64,000 bases of DNA from Xanthobacter sp. YC-JY1 (GCF_021730305.1 NZ_CP032674.1:3023001-3087000); one strand, 5' to 3'. Shown: positions 30,050 through 39,624, counted from the stretch's first letter. A program made the numbers and translations. The notes: generated from the sequence alone by a model not told the origin.

Positions 30050-31083
30050 TGGCCCGCCCGAACCCGGACAAGCTCTACATCCAGGACGTCACCCTGCGCG
30101 ACGGCATGCACGCCATCCGCCACCAGTACGACCTTGCCACCACCCGCGCCATCGCCCGGGCCCTGGACCGGGCCGGCGTCGACGCCATCGAGATCAGCCA
30201 TGGCGACGGCCTCACCGGCGCTACCTTCAACTACGGCTTCGGCGCCCATGACGACCTGGAATGGATCGCCGCGGTGGCGGAGGAGTGCAGCCGCGCCGTC
30301 GCCACCGTCCTGCTCATTCCCGGCATCGGCACGGTGCATGATCTGAAGGCCGCCTATGAGGCCGGCGCCCGCTCGGTGCGGGTGTGCACCCACTGCACCG
30401 AGGCCGATGTCTCCCGCCAGCATATCGAGGCGGCGCGGGCGCTCGGCATGGACACGGCGAGCTTCCTGATGATGGCGCACATGATCCCGGCCGAGCGGCT
30501 GGCCGAGCAGGCGAAGCTCATGGAGAGCTACGGCTCGGAATGCGTCTACGCCACCGACTCCGCCGGCGCGCTGCTGCCGGAGGACTATACGCTACGCGTG
30601 AAGACGCTGCGCGACGCGCTGAAGCCCGAGACGGAGATCGGCGTCCACACCCACCACAACCTGACCCTCGGCGTCGCCAATGCCGTGGCGGGCATCGAGG
30701 CGGGGGCGGTGCGGGTGGATGCGTCGCTCGCCGGCATGGGCGCGGGCGCGGGCAACGCGCCGCTGGAGGCGCTCGTCGCAGTGCTGAACCGCAAGGGCAT
30801 CGAGACCGGCTGCGATCTCAACATCCTCATGGACGCCGCCGACGACCTGGTGCGGCCGCTGCAGGACCGCCCCGTGCGGGTGGACCGCGAAAGCCTGTCG
30901 CTGGGCTATGCCGGCGTCTATTCCAGCTTCCTGCGCCACGCCGAGGCCGCCTCGAAGACCTACGGCGTCGACACCCGCGACATCCTCGCCGAACTCGGCC
31001 GCCGCCGCATGGTCGGTGGGCAGGAGGACATGATCGTCGATGTCGCCCTCGATCTCCTCAAGAGCCGGGGGGAAGCGGCATGA
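30049..31083 (+). CDS. dmpG: 4-Hydroxy-2-oxovalerate aldolase
   Basis: A 344-residue TIM-barrel metal-dependent aldolase ([16 protein letters not shown]; metal ligands in [11 protein letters not shown]). It splits 4-hydroxy-2-oxovalerate into pyruvate and acetaldehyde, the latter passed to DmpF. ATG 30049 follows GGAGG by seven bases; a GTG three bases earlier is possible. It overlaps dmpF and dmpH (ATGA). Confidence 0.95.
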   Translation: MARPNPDKLYIQDVTLRDGMHAIRHQYDLATTRAIARALDRAGVDAIEISHGDGLTGATFNYGFGAHDDLEWIAAVAEECSRAVATVLLIPGIGTVHDLKAAYEAGARSVRVCTHCTEADVSRQHIEAARALGMDTASFLMMAHMIPAERLAEQAKLMESYGSECVYATDSAGALLPEDYTLRVKTLRDALKPETEIGVHTHHNLTLGVANAVAGIEAGAVRVDASLAGMGAGAGNAPLEALVAVLNRKGIETGCDLNILMDAADDLVRPLQDRPVRVDRESLSLGYAGVYSSFLRHAEAASKTYGVDTRDILAELGRRRMVGGQEDMIVDVALDLLKSRGEAA

Positions 31084-31850
31084 CCAGCCTTGCGGGCATC
31101 GCCCAGATTGTCGACGAGGCGGCGCGCACCGCCACCCCTATCCCCCAGCTTACCGACAGCCAGCCCAGCCTAACGGTCGATGACGCCTATGCCATCCAGG
31201 CCCTCTCCGTCGCCCGACGCCGGGCACGGGGAGAGCGGCGGGCCGGGTTCAAGATGGGGCTCACCTCAAGGGCCAAGATGGCCCAGGTGGGCGTCAGCGA
31301 GGTGGTCTGGGGCCGCCTGACGGACGCCATGCGACTCGAGGAGGGCGCCGTGCTCCACCGCGCCCGCTACGTACATCCGCGCGTGGAGCCGGAGGTCGCC
31401 TACATTCTGAAGAAGCCGCTGGAGGGCGATGTTTCGGCGGCGGAGGCGCTCGCCGCCGTCGAGGCCGTGGCCCCGGCCATGGAGATCATCGACAGCCGAT
31501 ACCGCTGCTTCAAGTTTGCCCTGCCGGACGTGATCGCCGACAACTCCTCCTCCTCGGGCTTCTATGTGGGAGGCTGGGCGCCGGCGACGAGCGACGTTGC
31601 CAATCTCGGCATCCTCATGGAGGTTGACGGTCGCCCGGTGCAGGTGGGCTCCACCGCCGCAATCCTCGGCAACCCCATCCGCAGCCTCGTCGCAGCGGCC
31701 CGGCTGGTGGCCAAGGCGGGGGAAAGGCTGGAGGCGGGCGACATCGTGCTCGCCGGCGGTGCCACGGCGGCCTATCCGTTGACGCCGGGACAGTTCGTCC
31801 AGACCACGTTCCAGTCCCTGGGACGGCTTTCCTTCCACGTGGAGGCGTGA
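31080..31850 (+). CDS. dmpH: 4-Oxalocrotonate decarboxylase
   Basis: A 256-residue protein in the same family as DmpE ([40 protein letters not shown]). It decarboxylates 4-oxalocrotonate to 2-oxopent-4-enoate and classically pairs with the hydratase. The ATG start overlaps the dmpG stop by four bases. Confidence 0.93.
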   Translation: MTSLAGIAQIVDEAARTATPIPQLTDSQPSLTVDDAYAIQALSVARRRARGERRAGFKMGLTSRAKMAQVGVSEVVWGRLTDAMRLEEGAVLHRARYVHPRVEPEVAYILKKPLEGDVSAAEALAAVEAVAPAMEIIDSRYRCFKFALPDVIADNSSSSGFYVGGWAPATSDVANLGILMEVDGRPVQVGSTAAILGNPIRSLVAAARLVAKAGERLEAGDIVLAGGATAAYPLTPGQFVQTTFQSLGRLSFHVEA

Positions 31851-31854
31851 CGCC

Positions 31855-32043
31855 ATGCCCATCATCGAGATCACCATGATTGAGGGCCGTCCGTTCGAGA
31901 AGAAGAAGCGCATGGTAAAGGAGGTGACGAACGCCGTCGTCGCCTCTCTCGACGCCCCGCGCGAGGCGGTGCGCATCATCATCCGCGAGGTGCCCGCCTG
32001 GCACTTCGCCGCCGCCGGCGTGGTTAAGGGCGAGCCGGAATAG
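31855..32043 (+). CDS. dmpI: 4-Oxalocrotonate tautomerase
   Basis: A 62-residue protein beginning Met-Pro-Ile-Ile-Glu, so the mature catalytic Pro1 is present; Arg residues at about 12 and 40 fit the active site. It isomerises 2-hydroxymuconate to the oxo form used by DmpH. It starts four bases after dmpH and ends the operon just before a terminator. Confidence 0.94.
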   Translation: MPIIEITMIEGRPFEKKKRMVKEVTNAVVASLDAPREAVRIIIREVPAWHFAAAGVVKGEPE

Positions 32044-32047
32044 GGTT

Positions 32048-32066
32048 GCCGCCCCCCTGAGGCGGC
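32048..32066 (+). terminator. Terminator of the meta-cleavage operon
   Basis: Perfect six-base-pair stem GCCGCC-N7-GGCGGC five bases after the dmpI stop, followed by a pyrimidine-rich, T-containing stretch (ACGTTTCTCTT). The T run is imperfect, so termination may be partial. Confidence 0.6.
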
Positions 32067-32113
32067 ACGTTTCTCTTGCTCTTGGCACGGACCAGACGAC
32101 CTAGGCAGCGGAC

Positions 32114-32560
32114 TCATAAGGTCTTGATCCAGATGCGGACGGCAGCGAGCTTGAGGGCTGCGAGGAAGTTGTCCGGGCGGCGATCGTAGCGCGTGGCGAG
32201 GCCGCGCATCTGTTTGATGCGGTTGAAGAAGCGCTCGATGTGGTTCCTCTGGCGGTAGAGCCACGGGCTGAAAGCGAAGGTCCGCTTGCGGATGAAGCGC
32301 GGCGGCACATTGGCAAAAGCGCCGCGTTGCGCCGTCTCGGCGCGGATGGCATCGGTGTCGTAGGCCTTGTCGGCGAGGAGGATGCCGCCTGGGGCGAGGC
32401 GGGCCAGCAGTTCCCGCCCTACGGGTGCATCGCCCGCTTGTCCGGCGGTCAGAGCGAGATGGATAGGCCTGCCTTCAGCATCGACTAAGGCATGGATCTT
32501 AGTTGTCAGGCCGCCCCGGGAGCGTCCCATGTGCAACGATTGTCGGCGCCCCCTTTTTGA
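32114..32560 (-). CDS. IS5-family transposase, C-terminal frame (orfB)
   Basis: It reads MGRSRGGLTTKIHALVDAEGRP, LADKAYD and then RNHIERFFNRIKQMRGLATRYDR, the DDE transposase core and Y-R-E region. The similarity starts right after a run of five A and five G on the minus strand (32558-32549), where the frame changes from orfA. Coordinates give the part after the shift. The ribosome would have to slip +1 (or -2), so either programmed frameshifting or a one-base lesion is possible. Confidence 0.8.
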   Translation of the reverse strand, partial: SKRGRRQSLHMGRSRGGLTTKIHALVDAEGRPIHLALTAGQAGDAPVGRELLARLAPGGILLADKAYDTDAIRAETAQRGAFANVPPRFIRKRTFAFSPWLYRQRNHIERFFNRIKQMRGLATRYDRRPDNFLAALKLAAVRIWIKTL

Positions 32561-32873
32561 TCGCGGCGCCGTGCTGGTGAACGCGAACGCAGGAGCTATC
32601 GAACATGACGATGTCGCCGTCATAGGCGGCCGAGACAGCTTCCAGCAGCTTGTCCCAGACCCTGGCCGCCCGCCAGCGCACGAAGCGGTTGTAGAGGGTT
32701 GTACGCCGTCCATAGCGCTCCGGCACATCCCGCCACGGCGCGCCGGTCCGAAAGCGCCAGAGAATGCCGTTGATGACCCGCCGGTCATCAACCCGCGCCA
32801 CGCCCCGCACCTTGTTCGGCAGCAGCGGCGCGATGATCGCCCATTCCGCGTCGGTCAGTTCGTGACGGCGCAT
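32499..32873 (-). CDS. IS5-family transposase, N-terminal frame (orfA)
   Basis: 124 codons: MRRHELTDAEWAIIAPLLP at the start, then WRDVPERYG and a first catalytic Asp in IVMFDSSCVRVHQHGAA. In single-frame relatives this runs straight into GRSRGGLTTK, here in another frame. The last residues after GAAIKKG are out-of-frame sequence. ATG at 32873 lies about 55 bases inside the right terminal repeat. Confidence 0.82.
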   Translation of the reverse strand: MRRHELTDAEWAIIAPLLPNKVRGVARVDDRRVINGILWRFRTGAPWRDVPERYGRRTTLYNRFVRWRAARVWDKLLEAVSAAYDGDIVMFDSSCVRVHQHGAAIKKGAPTIVAHGTLPGRPDN

Positions 32874-32946
32874 CTGTTAGCCTCCCAGTGCGGGAGCTTG
32901 AATCACGACACGCTCAGACGCGCAAATTTATGGGACCACTGCCTAG

Positions 32947-33075
32947 AGTTGAAGTCGGAGATCGGATGCATCTTCGCCGCGAACTTCGAGGCGCATGGCG
33001 CGCGTAAGGTCAGGCGGCAGGTTAACCGGGAGTGCGTCAGATTGGCTTGCCCGGCACGACCGATGGCCGGTCCAT
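32947..33075 (+). pseudogene. Remnant of an IS3-family transposase (orfB)
   Basis: In the plus strand frame that crosses the IS5 right end, ELKSEIGCIFAANFEAHGARKVRRQVNREC matches the conserved helix-turn region of IS3-family OrfB proteins (typically EI..VF..N...YG.RKVWRQL.REG). Similarity fades by about 33075, and no start, DDE motifs or ends remain. The IS5 element interrupts or abuts it. Confidence 0.6.
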
Positions 33076-33276
33076 TGCTGTGGTCTGGTGCATCATTCGG
33101 CCAGGCAACCGATTGAAGCCAGTTTCCGGACGGTCTGATTCAAACCAACCGGCCTCGGCCACGGCACGGTTCACGCCCTGTTTCTGGTCAAGCACAAGCA
33201 GGAGATCTCCAGCGTTGCCGTCTTCGGTCAGGCCGATGAGCTGGTATTCGATGGGTACAGGCGGCGCTGCCGTCAT
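33037..33276 (-). CDS. Hypothetical third gene of the vapBC-type operon
   Basis: 79 codons with GC-rich third positions like its neighbours. Its ATG overlaps the stop of the PIN toxin gene by four bases (ATGA), the same spacing as between antitoxin and toxin. It contains VPIEYQLIGLTEDGNAGDLLLVLDQKQGVNRAV. I do not recognise the family. Its C-terminus runs into the IS3 remnant, so it may be truncated or carry a foreign tail. Confidence 0.5.
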   Translation of the reverse strand: MTAAPPVPIEYQLIGLTEDGNAGDLLLVLDQKQGVNRAVAEAGWFESDRPETGFNRLPGRMMHQTTAMDRPSVVPGKPI

Positions 33277-33719
33277 CGTTCTCCCCCCTCCAGGCCGCCA
33301 CGCAACGGATTGATGATCTGGAGCCCGGCGAAGTCCTTCTCGTTGTCAGTGACCACCACGCATTCGTTCGCACCGGCGACGGCGGCGATGATCATGTCGA
33401 GTCCACTACGGGGACGACCCGCCACCTTGCCCTCCGCCATCAGCCGCGCCCAGATCAGGCAGGCCTTGGCGTCGAAGGATAAAATGCGGCCCGTGAACAG
33501 GGCCTGCGGCCCCTCCGGCCCGACAAACCAGGCGTCGAGCGCATCGCGTTTCTTGCCGCGGGGCTTTTCCAGAATGCCACGTCGAATTTCAGCGACGGTC
33601 AATGAAGCAATAAACAGGTCCTCGTCGCGCTGCGCTGCCATCCAAGCCAGCAACGACGCCGACGGCTGCGGCTTGACGATATTGCTGATGATGTTGGTAT
33701 CGAGGAGATAGCGCGTCAC
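33273..33719 (-). CDS. vapC: PIN-domain toxin (VapC/FitB type)
   Basis: A 148-residue PIN-domain ribonuclease. Acidic residues of the site are seen in YLLDTNIIS (Asp), LTVAEIRRGI (Glu), SGLDMIIAAVA (Asp) and VVTDNEKDF (Asp). Type II toxins of this family cleave RNA such as tRNA. Its start overlaps the antitoxin gene by four bases, so the two are translationally coupled. Confidence 0.92.
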   Translation of the reverse strand: MTRYLLDTNIISNIVKPQPSASLLAWMAAQRDEDLFIASLTVAEIRRGILEKPRGKKRDALDAWFVGPEGPQALFTGRILSFDAKACLIWARLMAEGKVAGRPRSGLDMIIAAVAGANECVVVTDNEKDFAGLQIINPLRGGLEGGER

Positions 33720-34018
33720 AGATCGACCTTACGCCCCTCTTCACGCGGGCGGGAAAGATCAAGCTCCGCGCCCACCAGCGGCGAGCGGCGTAAAGCGGTG
33801 AGGATGCCGCCGGGCTTGGGTGGTTCGCCAGCGACGACTGTCTTCACGGCCGCGCGAACCTCCTCCGCTTCCGGCCCTTCCTCAGCCAGACGACGGGCAA
33901 GTGCGCGTATCAGCTCGCGATCGGATTCGAGCGCCATGATCTCGAAGCGCGTAAAGCCGCGCTGCGTCAGACGGGCGCGGTAATTCTGGATCGCTCTCTT
34001 CTGTGCAGCATTGCCCAT
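33716..34018 (-). CDS. vapB: Antitoxin partner of the PIN toxin
   Basis: A 100-residue protein (MGNAAQKRAIQNYRARLTQRG, then RFEIMALESDRELIRALARRL). The N-terminal part looks like a small DNA-binding/dimerisation region; the C-terminal half is charged and probably wraps the toxin. ATG 34018 was preferred because GGAGGGTGACC precedes it; a longer frame starts within the operator. Named from position and partner rather than a strong family match. Confidence 0.75.
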   Translation of the reverse strand: MGNAAQKRAIQNYRARLTQRGFTRFEIMALESDRELIRALARRLAEEGPEAEEVRAAVKTVVAGEPPKPGGILTALRRSPLVGAELDLSRPREEGRKVDL

Positions 34019-34034
34019 GGTCACCCTCCATGTT

Positions 34035-34059
34035 ATATCTGGATATATATTCCAGATAT
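34035..34059. promoter_or_regulatory. Operator-like palindrome before vapBC
   Basis: Perfect inverted repeat ATATCTGGA-N7-TCCAGATAT, 16 bases upstream of the antitoxin ATG in an AT-rich patch. Toxin-antitoxin operons are usually autoregulated through such sites overlapping the promoter. Confidence 0.65.
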
Positions 34060-34312
34060 GTTGTACAGACAAGCGAGGACGCGAGGGCGAAACGCGTTTC
34101 AGACAGGCTTGGCCAGAGAGCGGATCGCCGCGCCATCCGATGCCGGTATTTTCCGTCTGCTGTGAAGCGCTTTTCTACGCCGGGTGGCGCCAGCACCGGC
34201 AACAATATGCTGAATGCCGTCGAATACTCTCCGTTGGTTTGTATTGCTTATACTTCGATTCACATCAATCGTGAAGCCGATCAACTTGCAATCGCTATTG
34301 AACGGCGCAACG

Positions 34313-34498
34313 ATGGACCAGGACAAAGGCCAGCAGCAAAGGAGTGCGCTTCGGCTCGTCGAGCCGGAGCTGTCGCTCGTGCGCCGCGGCGACGGTCCCG
34401 ACCCGCGCCTGAGCGAGTTGGCTCGCCTGCTTGCCCGTCGTGCTGCGCGGGAGGTGTTCGAAGAGCAGATGAGGGAACGCAGCACGACGCGCTCCTGA
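34313..34498 (+). CDS. Small hypothetical protein upstream of the recombinase
   Basis: 61 residues, charged and helical (LRLVEPELSLVRRGDGPDPRLSELARLLARRAAREVFEEQM). Placed 20 bases before the serine recombinase gene on the same strand. Such small partners commonly precede this kind of recombinase, but no function is known to me. The start ATG 34313 lacks a clear ribosome-binding site; an upstream in-frame start at 34214 would add a hydrophobic segment. Confidence 0.55.
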   Translation: MDQDKGQQQRSALRLVEPELSLVRRGDGPDPRLSELARLLARRAAREVFEEQMRERSTTRS

Positions 34499-34517
34499 CA
34501 CCTCGGGAGAGTGCGCT

Positions 34518-36208
<1,691 letters not shown>

Positions 36209-36401
36209 TCAGAACCGAGAGTTTGCCGGCGAACCGGCTGTCGGCGAGGCGTATGTAGCAATCCCCGCCCCCGATGGAAAGGGCATGGGGCATTATTTGT
36301 GGTCTGACGCTCCTACCCTGTGGACGACGCATGCCTCGCGATACCGCCCGAACCGCCGCAAAACCTTGCCCGGCAACGCGCGGTGCGGGAAGCGCCACGC
36401 T

Positions 36402-36749
36402 TCAGACGTGGAGAAAATAAGCGCCGCCGATGAGCACGATCTCGCCCACCACCACCCCGGCGAACACCGAGCGGCGCACCAGCAGGAAGCCCATCACCCC
36501 CGCGGCGACCGCCCCGAGGCGCAGCGCCAGCGGTACCTCCGCGAGGGCGCCAGCCGGCGCGAACAGGAGGCGCGCGATCACGGCGGCGAGGAGCGCAGTG
36601 GCCACCGCCCGCACCCAGTGGAAGACGGCGCTGCCCTCCTCCACGCGGCGACCGGCAATGACCGCAAGGGTGCGCCACACCTCGGTCGGTAGGAAGCCGA
36701 GCAGAATCACCAGCAGCAGGGCGGTGCCCTCGCTCATCGGGGCGATCAT
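36402..36749 (-). CDS. azlD: AzlD-family branched-chain amino-acid exporter subunit
   Basis: A 115-residue protein with three to four membrane helices (TALLLVILLGFLPTEVWRTLAV, ALRLGAVAAGVMGFLLVRRSVFAGVVVGEIVLIGG). AzlD is the small partner of AzlC in export of branched-chain amino acids in some bacteria. It overlaps azlC by four bases (ATGA). Confidence 0.85.
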   Translation of the reverse strand: MIAPMSEGTALLLVILLGFLPTEVWRTLAVIAGRRVEEGSAVFHWVRAVATALLAAVIARLLFAPAGALAEVPLALRLGAVAAGVMGFLLVRRSVFAGVVVGEIVLIGGAYFLHV

Positions 36750-37480
36750 CGACGCCGCTCCAGCAGCCGGCCACCGATGAAGGCAAGCGTGCCTCCGCCG
36801 ATGCCGGAGATCATCAGGTCAAGCCCGCCCTCGAGATGCAGCGTCAGCGGCATCAGGATGAGGCCGGCGGCAAGCGCCAGCCAATCGGTGGCCGAGACCG
36901 CGTTGCGCACCATCAGCACGGTGAAGGACAGGGGCGTGAGCAGCAGCAGGCCAGCCGCGACCCAGCCGGGCACCTCGCCGGCGACGGTGTAGCCCGCCAC
37001 GGTGCCCAGGCAGCTCACGCCGATCAGCGACAGGCCGAGCCCGAGGGTGAAGGGCACGCGCGCCTCGCCGGGCAGGTGCGGCAGCATGCGGAGCCCTTCG
37101 AGCCAGACCGTCATCGCGACGAAATGGGCGCATACCAGCTCCCAGAACAGGCTGCGGCGCGGCCCGCGCATATAGGGCGCCACCGAGACCACCATGGGCA
37201 GGAGGCGCATGGAGGAGAGGCCGACGGCGAGCGCGATGGCCGGCAGCGCCGTGCCCGCCGCAAGGCCGCCGATGAGGATCAGCTGTGCCGGCAGGGCCCA
37301 CACGAGCAGGGTCGAGGCGACGCCGGCCCCGAGCGGAAATCCAACCCCATGCAGCACCGCGCCGAAGCCCAGATAGCTCGCGAACAGCACCAGTGCCGGC
37401 ACCGACACGGCCTTGCGCATGCCCTGGAAGAAATACACCGGCGGCGCATGATGCGCGTGGTGAAGGGAAGGCGGGGCGTT
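36746..37480 (-). CDS. azlC: AzlC-family branched-chain amino-acid exporter subunit
   Basis: About 244 residues with at least six membrane helices (VLFASYLGFGAVLHGVGF, LPAQLILIGGLAAG, SSMRLLPMVVSVAPYMRG), typical AzlC. The start is uncertain: GTG 37480 gives about 20 residues before the first helix, but no strong ribosome-binding site is seen; ATG 37420 is the shorter choice. Chromosomal flank of the prophage. Confidence 0.85.
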   Translation of the reverse strand, partial: NAPPSLHHAHHAPPVYFFQGMRKAVSVPALVLFASYLGFGAVLHGVGFPLGAGVASTLLVWALPAQLILIGGLAAGTALPAIALAVGLSSMRLLPMVVSVAPYMRGPRRSLFWELVCAHFVAMTVWLEGLRMLPHLPGEARVPFTLGLGLSLIGVSCLGTVAGYTVAGEVPGWVAAGLLLLTPLSFTVLMVRNAVSATDWLALAAGLILMPLTLHLEGGLDLMISGIGGGTLAFIGGRLLERRR

Positions 37481-37641
37481 CACGGGGAAGGATCCGGGGC
37501 AAGGGGCAGATGGGCGCACGGGTCGCCGGTCACCGGCGAATGCCTCCAAATAGCATCTCCGCCGGCAGCCGGGGAGTGATCCCGCCGCAGGGCCCCAGCG
37601 CCGGTCATGCGGGAACGGAACGTCTGCCGAGAGCCTGCGGG

Positions 37642-37697
37642 TGGTGCGGACGGCGGGACTCGAACCCGCACGCCTTGCGGCGCAAGATTTTAAGTCC
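37642..37697 (-). pseudogene. Displaced 3' half of a host tRNA-Leu(TAA) at the prophage junction
   Basis: The minus strand reads GACTTAAAATCTTG, a variable arm GCGCCGCAAGGCG-like stretch, a full T-arm (GCGGG-TTCGAGT-CCCGC) and CGTCCGCACCA. This is a tRNA-Leu from the anticodon loop to CCA without its 5' half. The acceptor strand CGTCCGC would need a GCGGACG 5' strand that is absent here. It marks the attachment-site crossover, with prophage beyond about 37697. Confidence 0.8.
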
Positions 37698-37717
37698 GAA
37701 TTTCGTCACCGACAGGG

Positions 37718-37804
37718 TGGTGTGGGCGGCGGGGATCGAACCCGCAAGCCCTTACGGGCGAGGCATTTTAAGTGCCTTGCGTCTACCAGTTTCGCCACGC
37801 CCAC
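37718..37804 (-). tRNA. Complete tRNA-Leu(TAA) inside the prophage edge
   Basis: An 87-base cloverleaf on the minus strand. Acceptor GTGGGCG/CGCCCAC, D-arm AACTGGTAGAC, anticodon loop CTTAAAA (TAA) on an AGGCA/TGCCT stem, long variable arm GCCC-GTAA-GGGC, T-arm GCGGG-TTCGATC-CCCGC, encoded CCA. All stems pair internally, so it is not a host-phage hybrid with the half gene beside it, whose acceptor differs. Confidence 0.95.
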
Positions 37805-37823
37805 TCCGCCACCGGAGACAGAC

Positions 37824-37855
37824 CTGTCACCACGTCTGTCACCAGCCCTGTCACC
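37824..37855. repeat. Three CTGTCACC repeats at 12-bp spacing (possible integrase arm sites)
   Basis: TGTCACC occurs at 37825, 37837 and 37849, each 12 bases apart, between the tRNA-Leu and the end of the integrase gene (the third overlaps the int stop). Regularly spaced short direct repeats beside int and the attachment site are typical of arm-type integrase binding sites. Two GGTGACA copies recur at 45408 and 45421. Confidence 0.55.
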
Positions 37856-38888
37856 CGTCGGCACTCCCTCCTTCCAACGCCCGAAGCGCATCGTCAAGGT
37901 GCTTGGGTGCAAGGTGGGAGTACCGCAACGTCGTCTGCACGGTCTTGTGTCCCATCCACATGCGAACACGCATGAGGTCCACCCCGTTCTGCACGAGGCG
38001 GGAGGCACAGGTGTGCCGGAAGGTGTGGATAACGGCGTCGTTGAGGAACGGTAGGTGGGTGCGCAGCCGGGACCACAAGCTGCGCAGTCCGTGCCGGTTG
38101 ATGTCAGCGAACGGGCCGGAAGCAGCCGGCGCCTCCGCCTTCCGGCGGGCAAGCGCCTCCCGAGCGCGGGCCGTCAGCGGGACCGACCGATGGTTGCCCG
38201 CCTTCGTTTCCCAGAACGTGGCCGTGCGGCCGCCGTTGGAGATGTCGCTCCAGCCCAGCTTGAACGCCTCGCCCTTGCGAGCGCCGGTGTCCGCCAGGAA
38301 GATGAAGAGGTCACGCTCGGCGTGGCACCCCCACAGCCGGAGGGTCAGGAGGATTTGCTCTTCCTCCTCGGGGGTGAACCAGCGGATGCGGCTCTCACCC
38401 TCCTTCTGCCAGGGCAACTCGGGGGTCTTAGCGATGCGGCCGAGCGACACGGCGGCCTTCGCAAGGCGGGACACGGCGGCGAGGCGCCGGTTGATCGTGC
38501 TCCCGGAGAGCTGGCGCTCGTCCTGGAGGTGCTCCACATATTCGTGGATCGAGGTGGCCGAGAGCGCCTCCGCGATGTCCGTCTCCGGGCCGACCCAATC
38601 CACGAAGAGGCGGGCACTCAGCGTCGACGCCCCGGACTTCATGTTCGACCAGCGGATTTTCACGACGTGGTCGAACAGGCCTCGGATGGTGGAGATGCCG
38701 GCGACGCCGGTCGCAGGCCGCGCAGCGGAAGGGCCAGTCGGCAGAGCCTTGCCACGCTTGATGGCGGCCCGAGCTTCCAGCTCCCAGGCCTCCGCCTCTG
38801 CCTTGGTGCGGAAGCCGAACTCACGATAGCGGGTGCCGCCCGCAGTGAAGTCTGCGAACCAGTTATTCCCTTTCAACCGGGGTGACAT
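37851..38888 (-). CDS. int: Phage tyrosine integrase
   Basis: A 345-residue tyrosine recombinase: N-terminal arm-type DNA-binding segment (GTRYREFGFRTKAEAEAWE), SAM-like core-binding domain, and catalytic domain with R in DTGARKGEA, HTFRHTCAS (H..R), GH in MWMGHK and Tyr in LRYSHL. It catalyses integration and excision at the adjacent tRNA-Leu site. ATG 38888 has AAGGAGG nine bases upstream and lies inside the end of the MarR-type gene. Confidence 0.93.
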   Translation of the reverse strand: MSPRLKGNNWFADFTAGGTRYREFGFRTKAEAEAWELEARAAIKRGKALPTGPSAARPATGVAGISTIRGLFDHVVKIRWSNMKSGASTLSARLFVDWVGPETDIAEALSATSIHEYVEHLQDERQLSGSTINRRLAAVSRLAKAAVSLGRIAKTPELPWQKEGESRIRWFTPEEEEQILLTLRLWGCHAERDLFIFLADTGARKGEAFKLGWSDISNGGRTATFWETKAGNHRSVPLTARAREALARRKAEAPAASGPFADINRHGLRSLWSRLRTHLPFLNDAVIHTFRHTCASRLVQNGVDLMRVRMWMGHKTVQTTLRYSHLAPKHLDDALRALEGGSADG

Positions 38889-39264
38889 GGGGCGATCCTC
38901 CTTCAAGATCGCGAAGGGCATCGGCCACCAGCCTGTTGCCCCCGTTGGTGAGGTGCAGCAGCTTCTGGCGCCAGTCCTGCGTGTCTTCGACCGTGTGGAT
39001 AAGCTCAAGGCCGGGCGTCTCCCGGTCCCCGCGCCGGGTGAGGCGACCCATGATGCGAGACAGCGAGCCGGACTTAAGCTCCAGCGTCTCGCCGATGTCC
39101 CGCTGGATGATGCCCGGCTGAGCAGCCACCATCAGCAACGTCAGCACCTCTTCGACCGTGACCTTCGGGTCCACCGAGCGGAAGCGCTGGAGTGCAGAGG
39201 CAAGCCGTTCGGCCTGGGCACGATCCGTGGGAGATAGTCGGGGCGTCGTCTTGATTGCTGACAT
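38863..39264 (-). CDS. MarR-like winged-helix regulator
   Basis: A 133-residue protein with a winged-helix core (VEEVLTLLMVAAQPGIIQRDIGETLELKSGSLSRIMGRLTRRG). Overlaps the integrase start by 26 bases, so it is probably co-transcribed and may control int or the lysogenic state. The family is reasonable; the role is inferred from position. Confidence 0.75.
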   Translation of the reverse strand: MSAIKTTPRLSPTDRAQAERLASALQRFRSVDPKVTVEEVLTLLMVAAQPGIIQRDIGETLELKSGSLSRIMGRLTRRGDRETPGLELIHTVEDTQDWRQKLLHLTNGGNRLVADALRDLEGGSPHVTPVERE

Positions 39265-39339
39265 GGAGGCCTCTCAAGTTCCGGGAAATGCCCGCTCTGT
39301 CATACGACCCGGAAGAGGAAGCGTCCAGTCGGCGCCGTT

Positions 39340-39624
39340 CTACCTTCGGGCGAAGACAGCTCGCAGGAGGAGATTGGGGAACACAAAGGCTCGCGCTGGC
39401 CCACCAGTGGCCCGCACGGCCTCGGGGGATGGGCAAGTCATTGGGTAGATACCCTCTGCCGCAGCCAAGGCCTTCGCCTCCTCCTCGAACTCCAGAGCAT
39501 CTAAACCTGGGCTTTCCATGAAGTAGAGGGCCTCGGGTTCATGCCGCGCCAACCACCCCCATACTGTGTCGCTTCCGTCGGGAATATCCGATGACAGAAA
39601 CTCTAATAACGGCACCGCGCTCAT
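39340..39624 (-). CDS. Hypothetical prophage protein
   Basis: 94 codons, acidic N-terminal half (DIPDGSDTVWGWLARHEPEALYFMESPGLDALEFEEEAKAL), no recognised family. Same strand as int and MarR-like genes. AGGA lies about a dozen bases upstream of the ATG. Less GC-rich than the host genes, in keeping with an acquired accessory gene. Confidence 0.5.
   Translation of the reverse strand: MSAVPLLEFLSSDIPDGSDTVWGWLARHEPEALYFMESPGLDALEFEEEAKALAAAEGIYPMTCPSPEAVRATGGPARAFVFPNLLLRAVFARR

Larger units (their letters stand above)
32101..32946 (-). mobile_element. IS5-family (IS427-like) insertion sequence
   Basis: About 846 bases bounded by imperfect terminal inverted repeats: left CTAGGCAGCGGACTCATAAG (32101-32120), right on the minus strand CTAGGCAGTGGTCCCATAAA (32946-32927), 16 of 20 identical. 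CTAG at both ends may be partly target duplication (TA or CTAG). The two reading frames of the transposase are on the minus strand. Its right end abuts an IS3-family remnant. It follows the meta operon directly. Confidence 0.85.

Noticed and set aside
37824-37855. CRISPR array
   Set aside because: Repeats of 8 bases at 12-base period are far too short; no CRISPR array was seen anywhere in the window.
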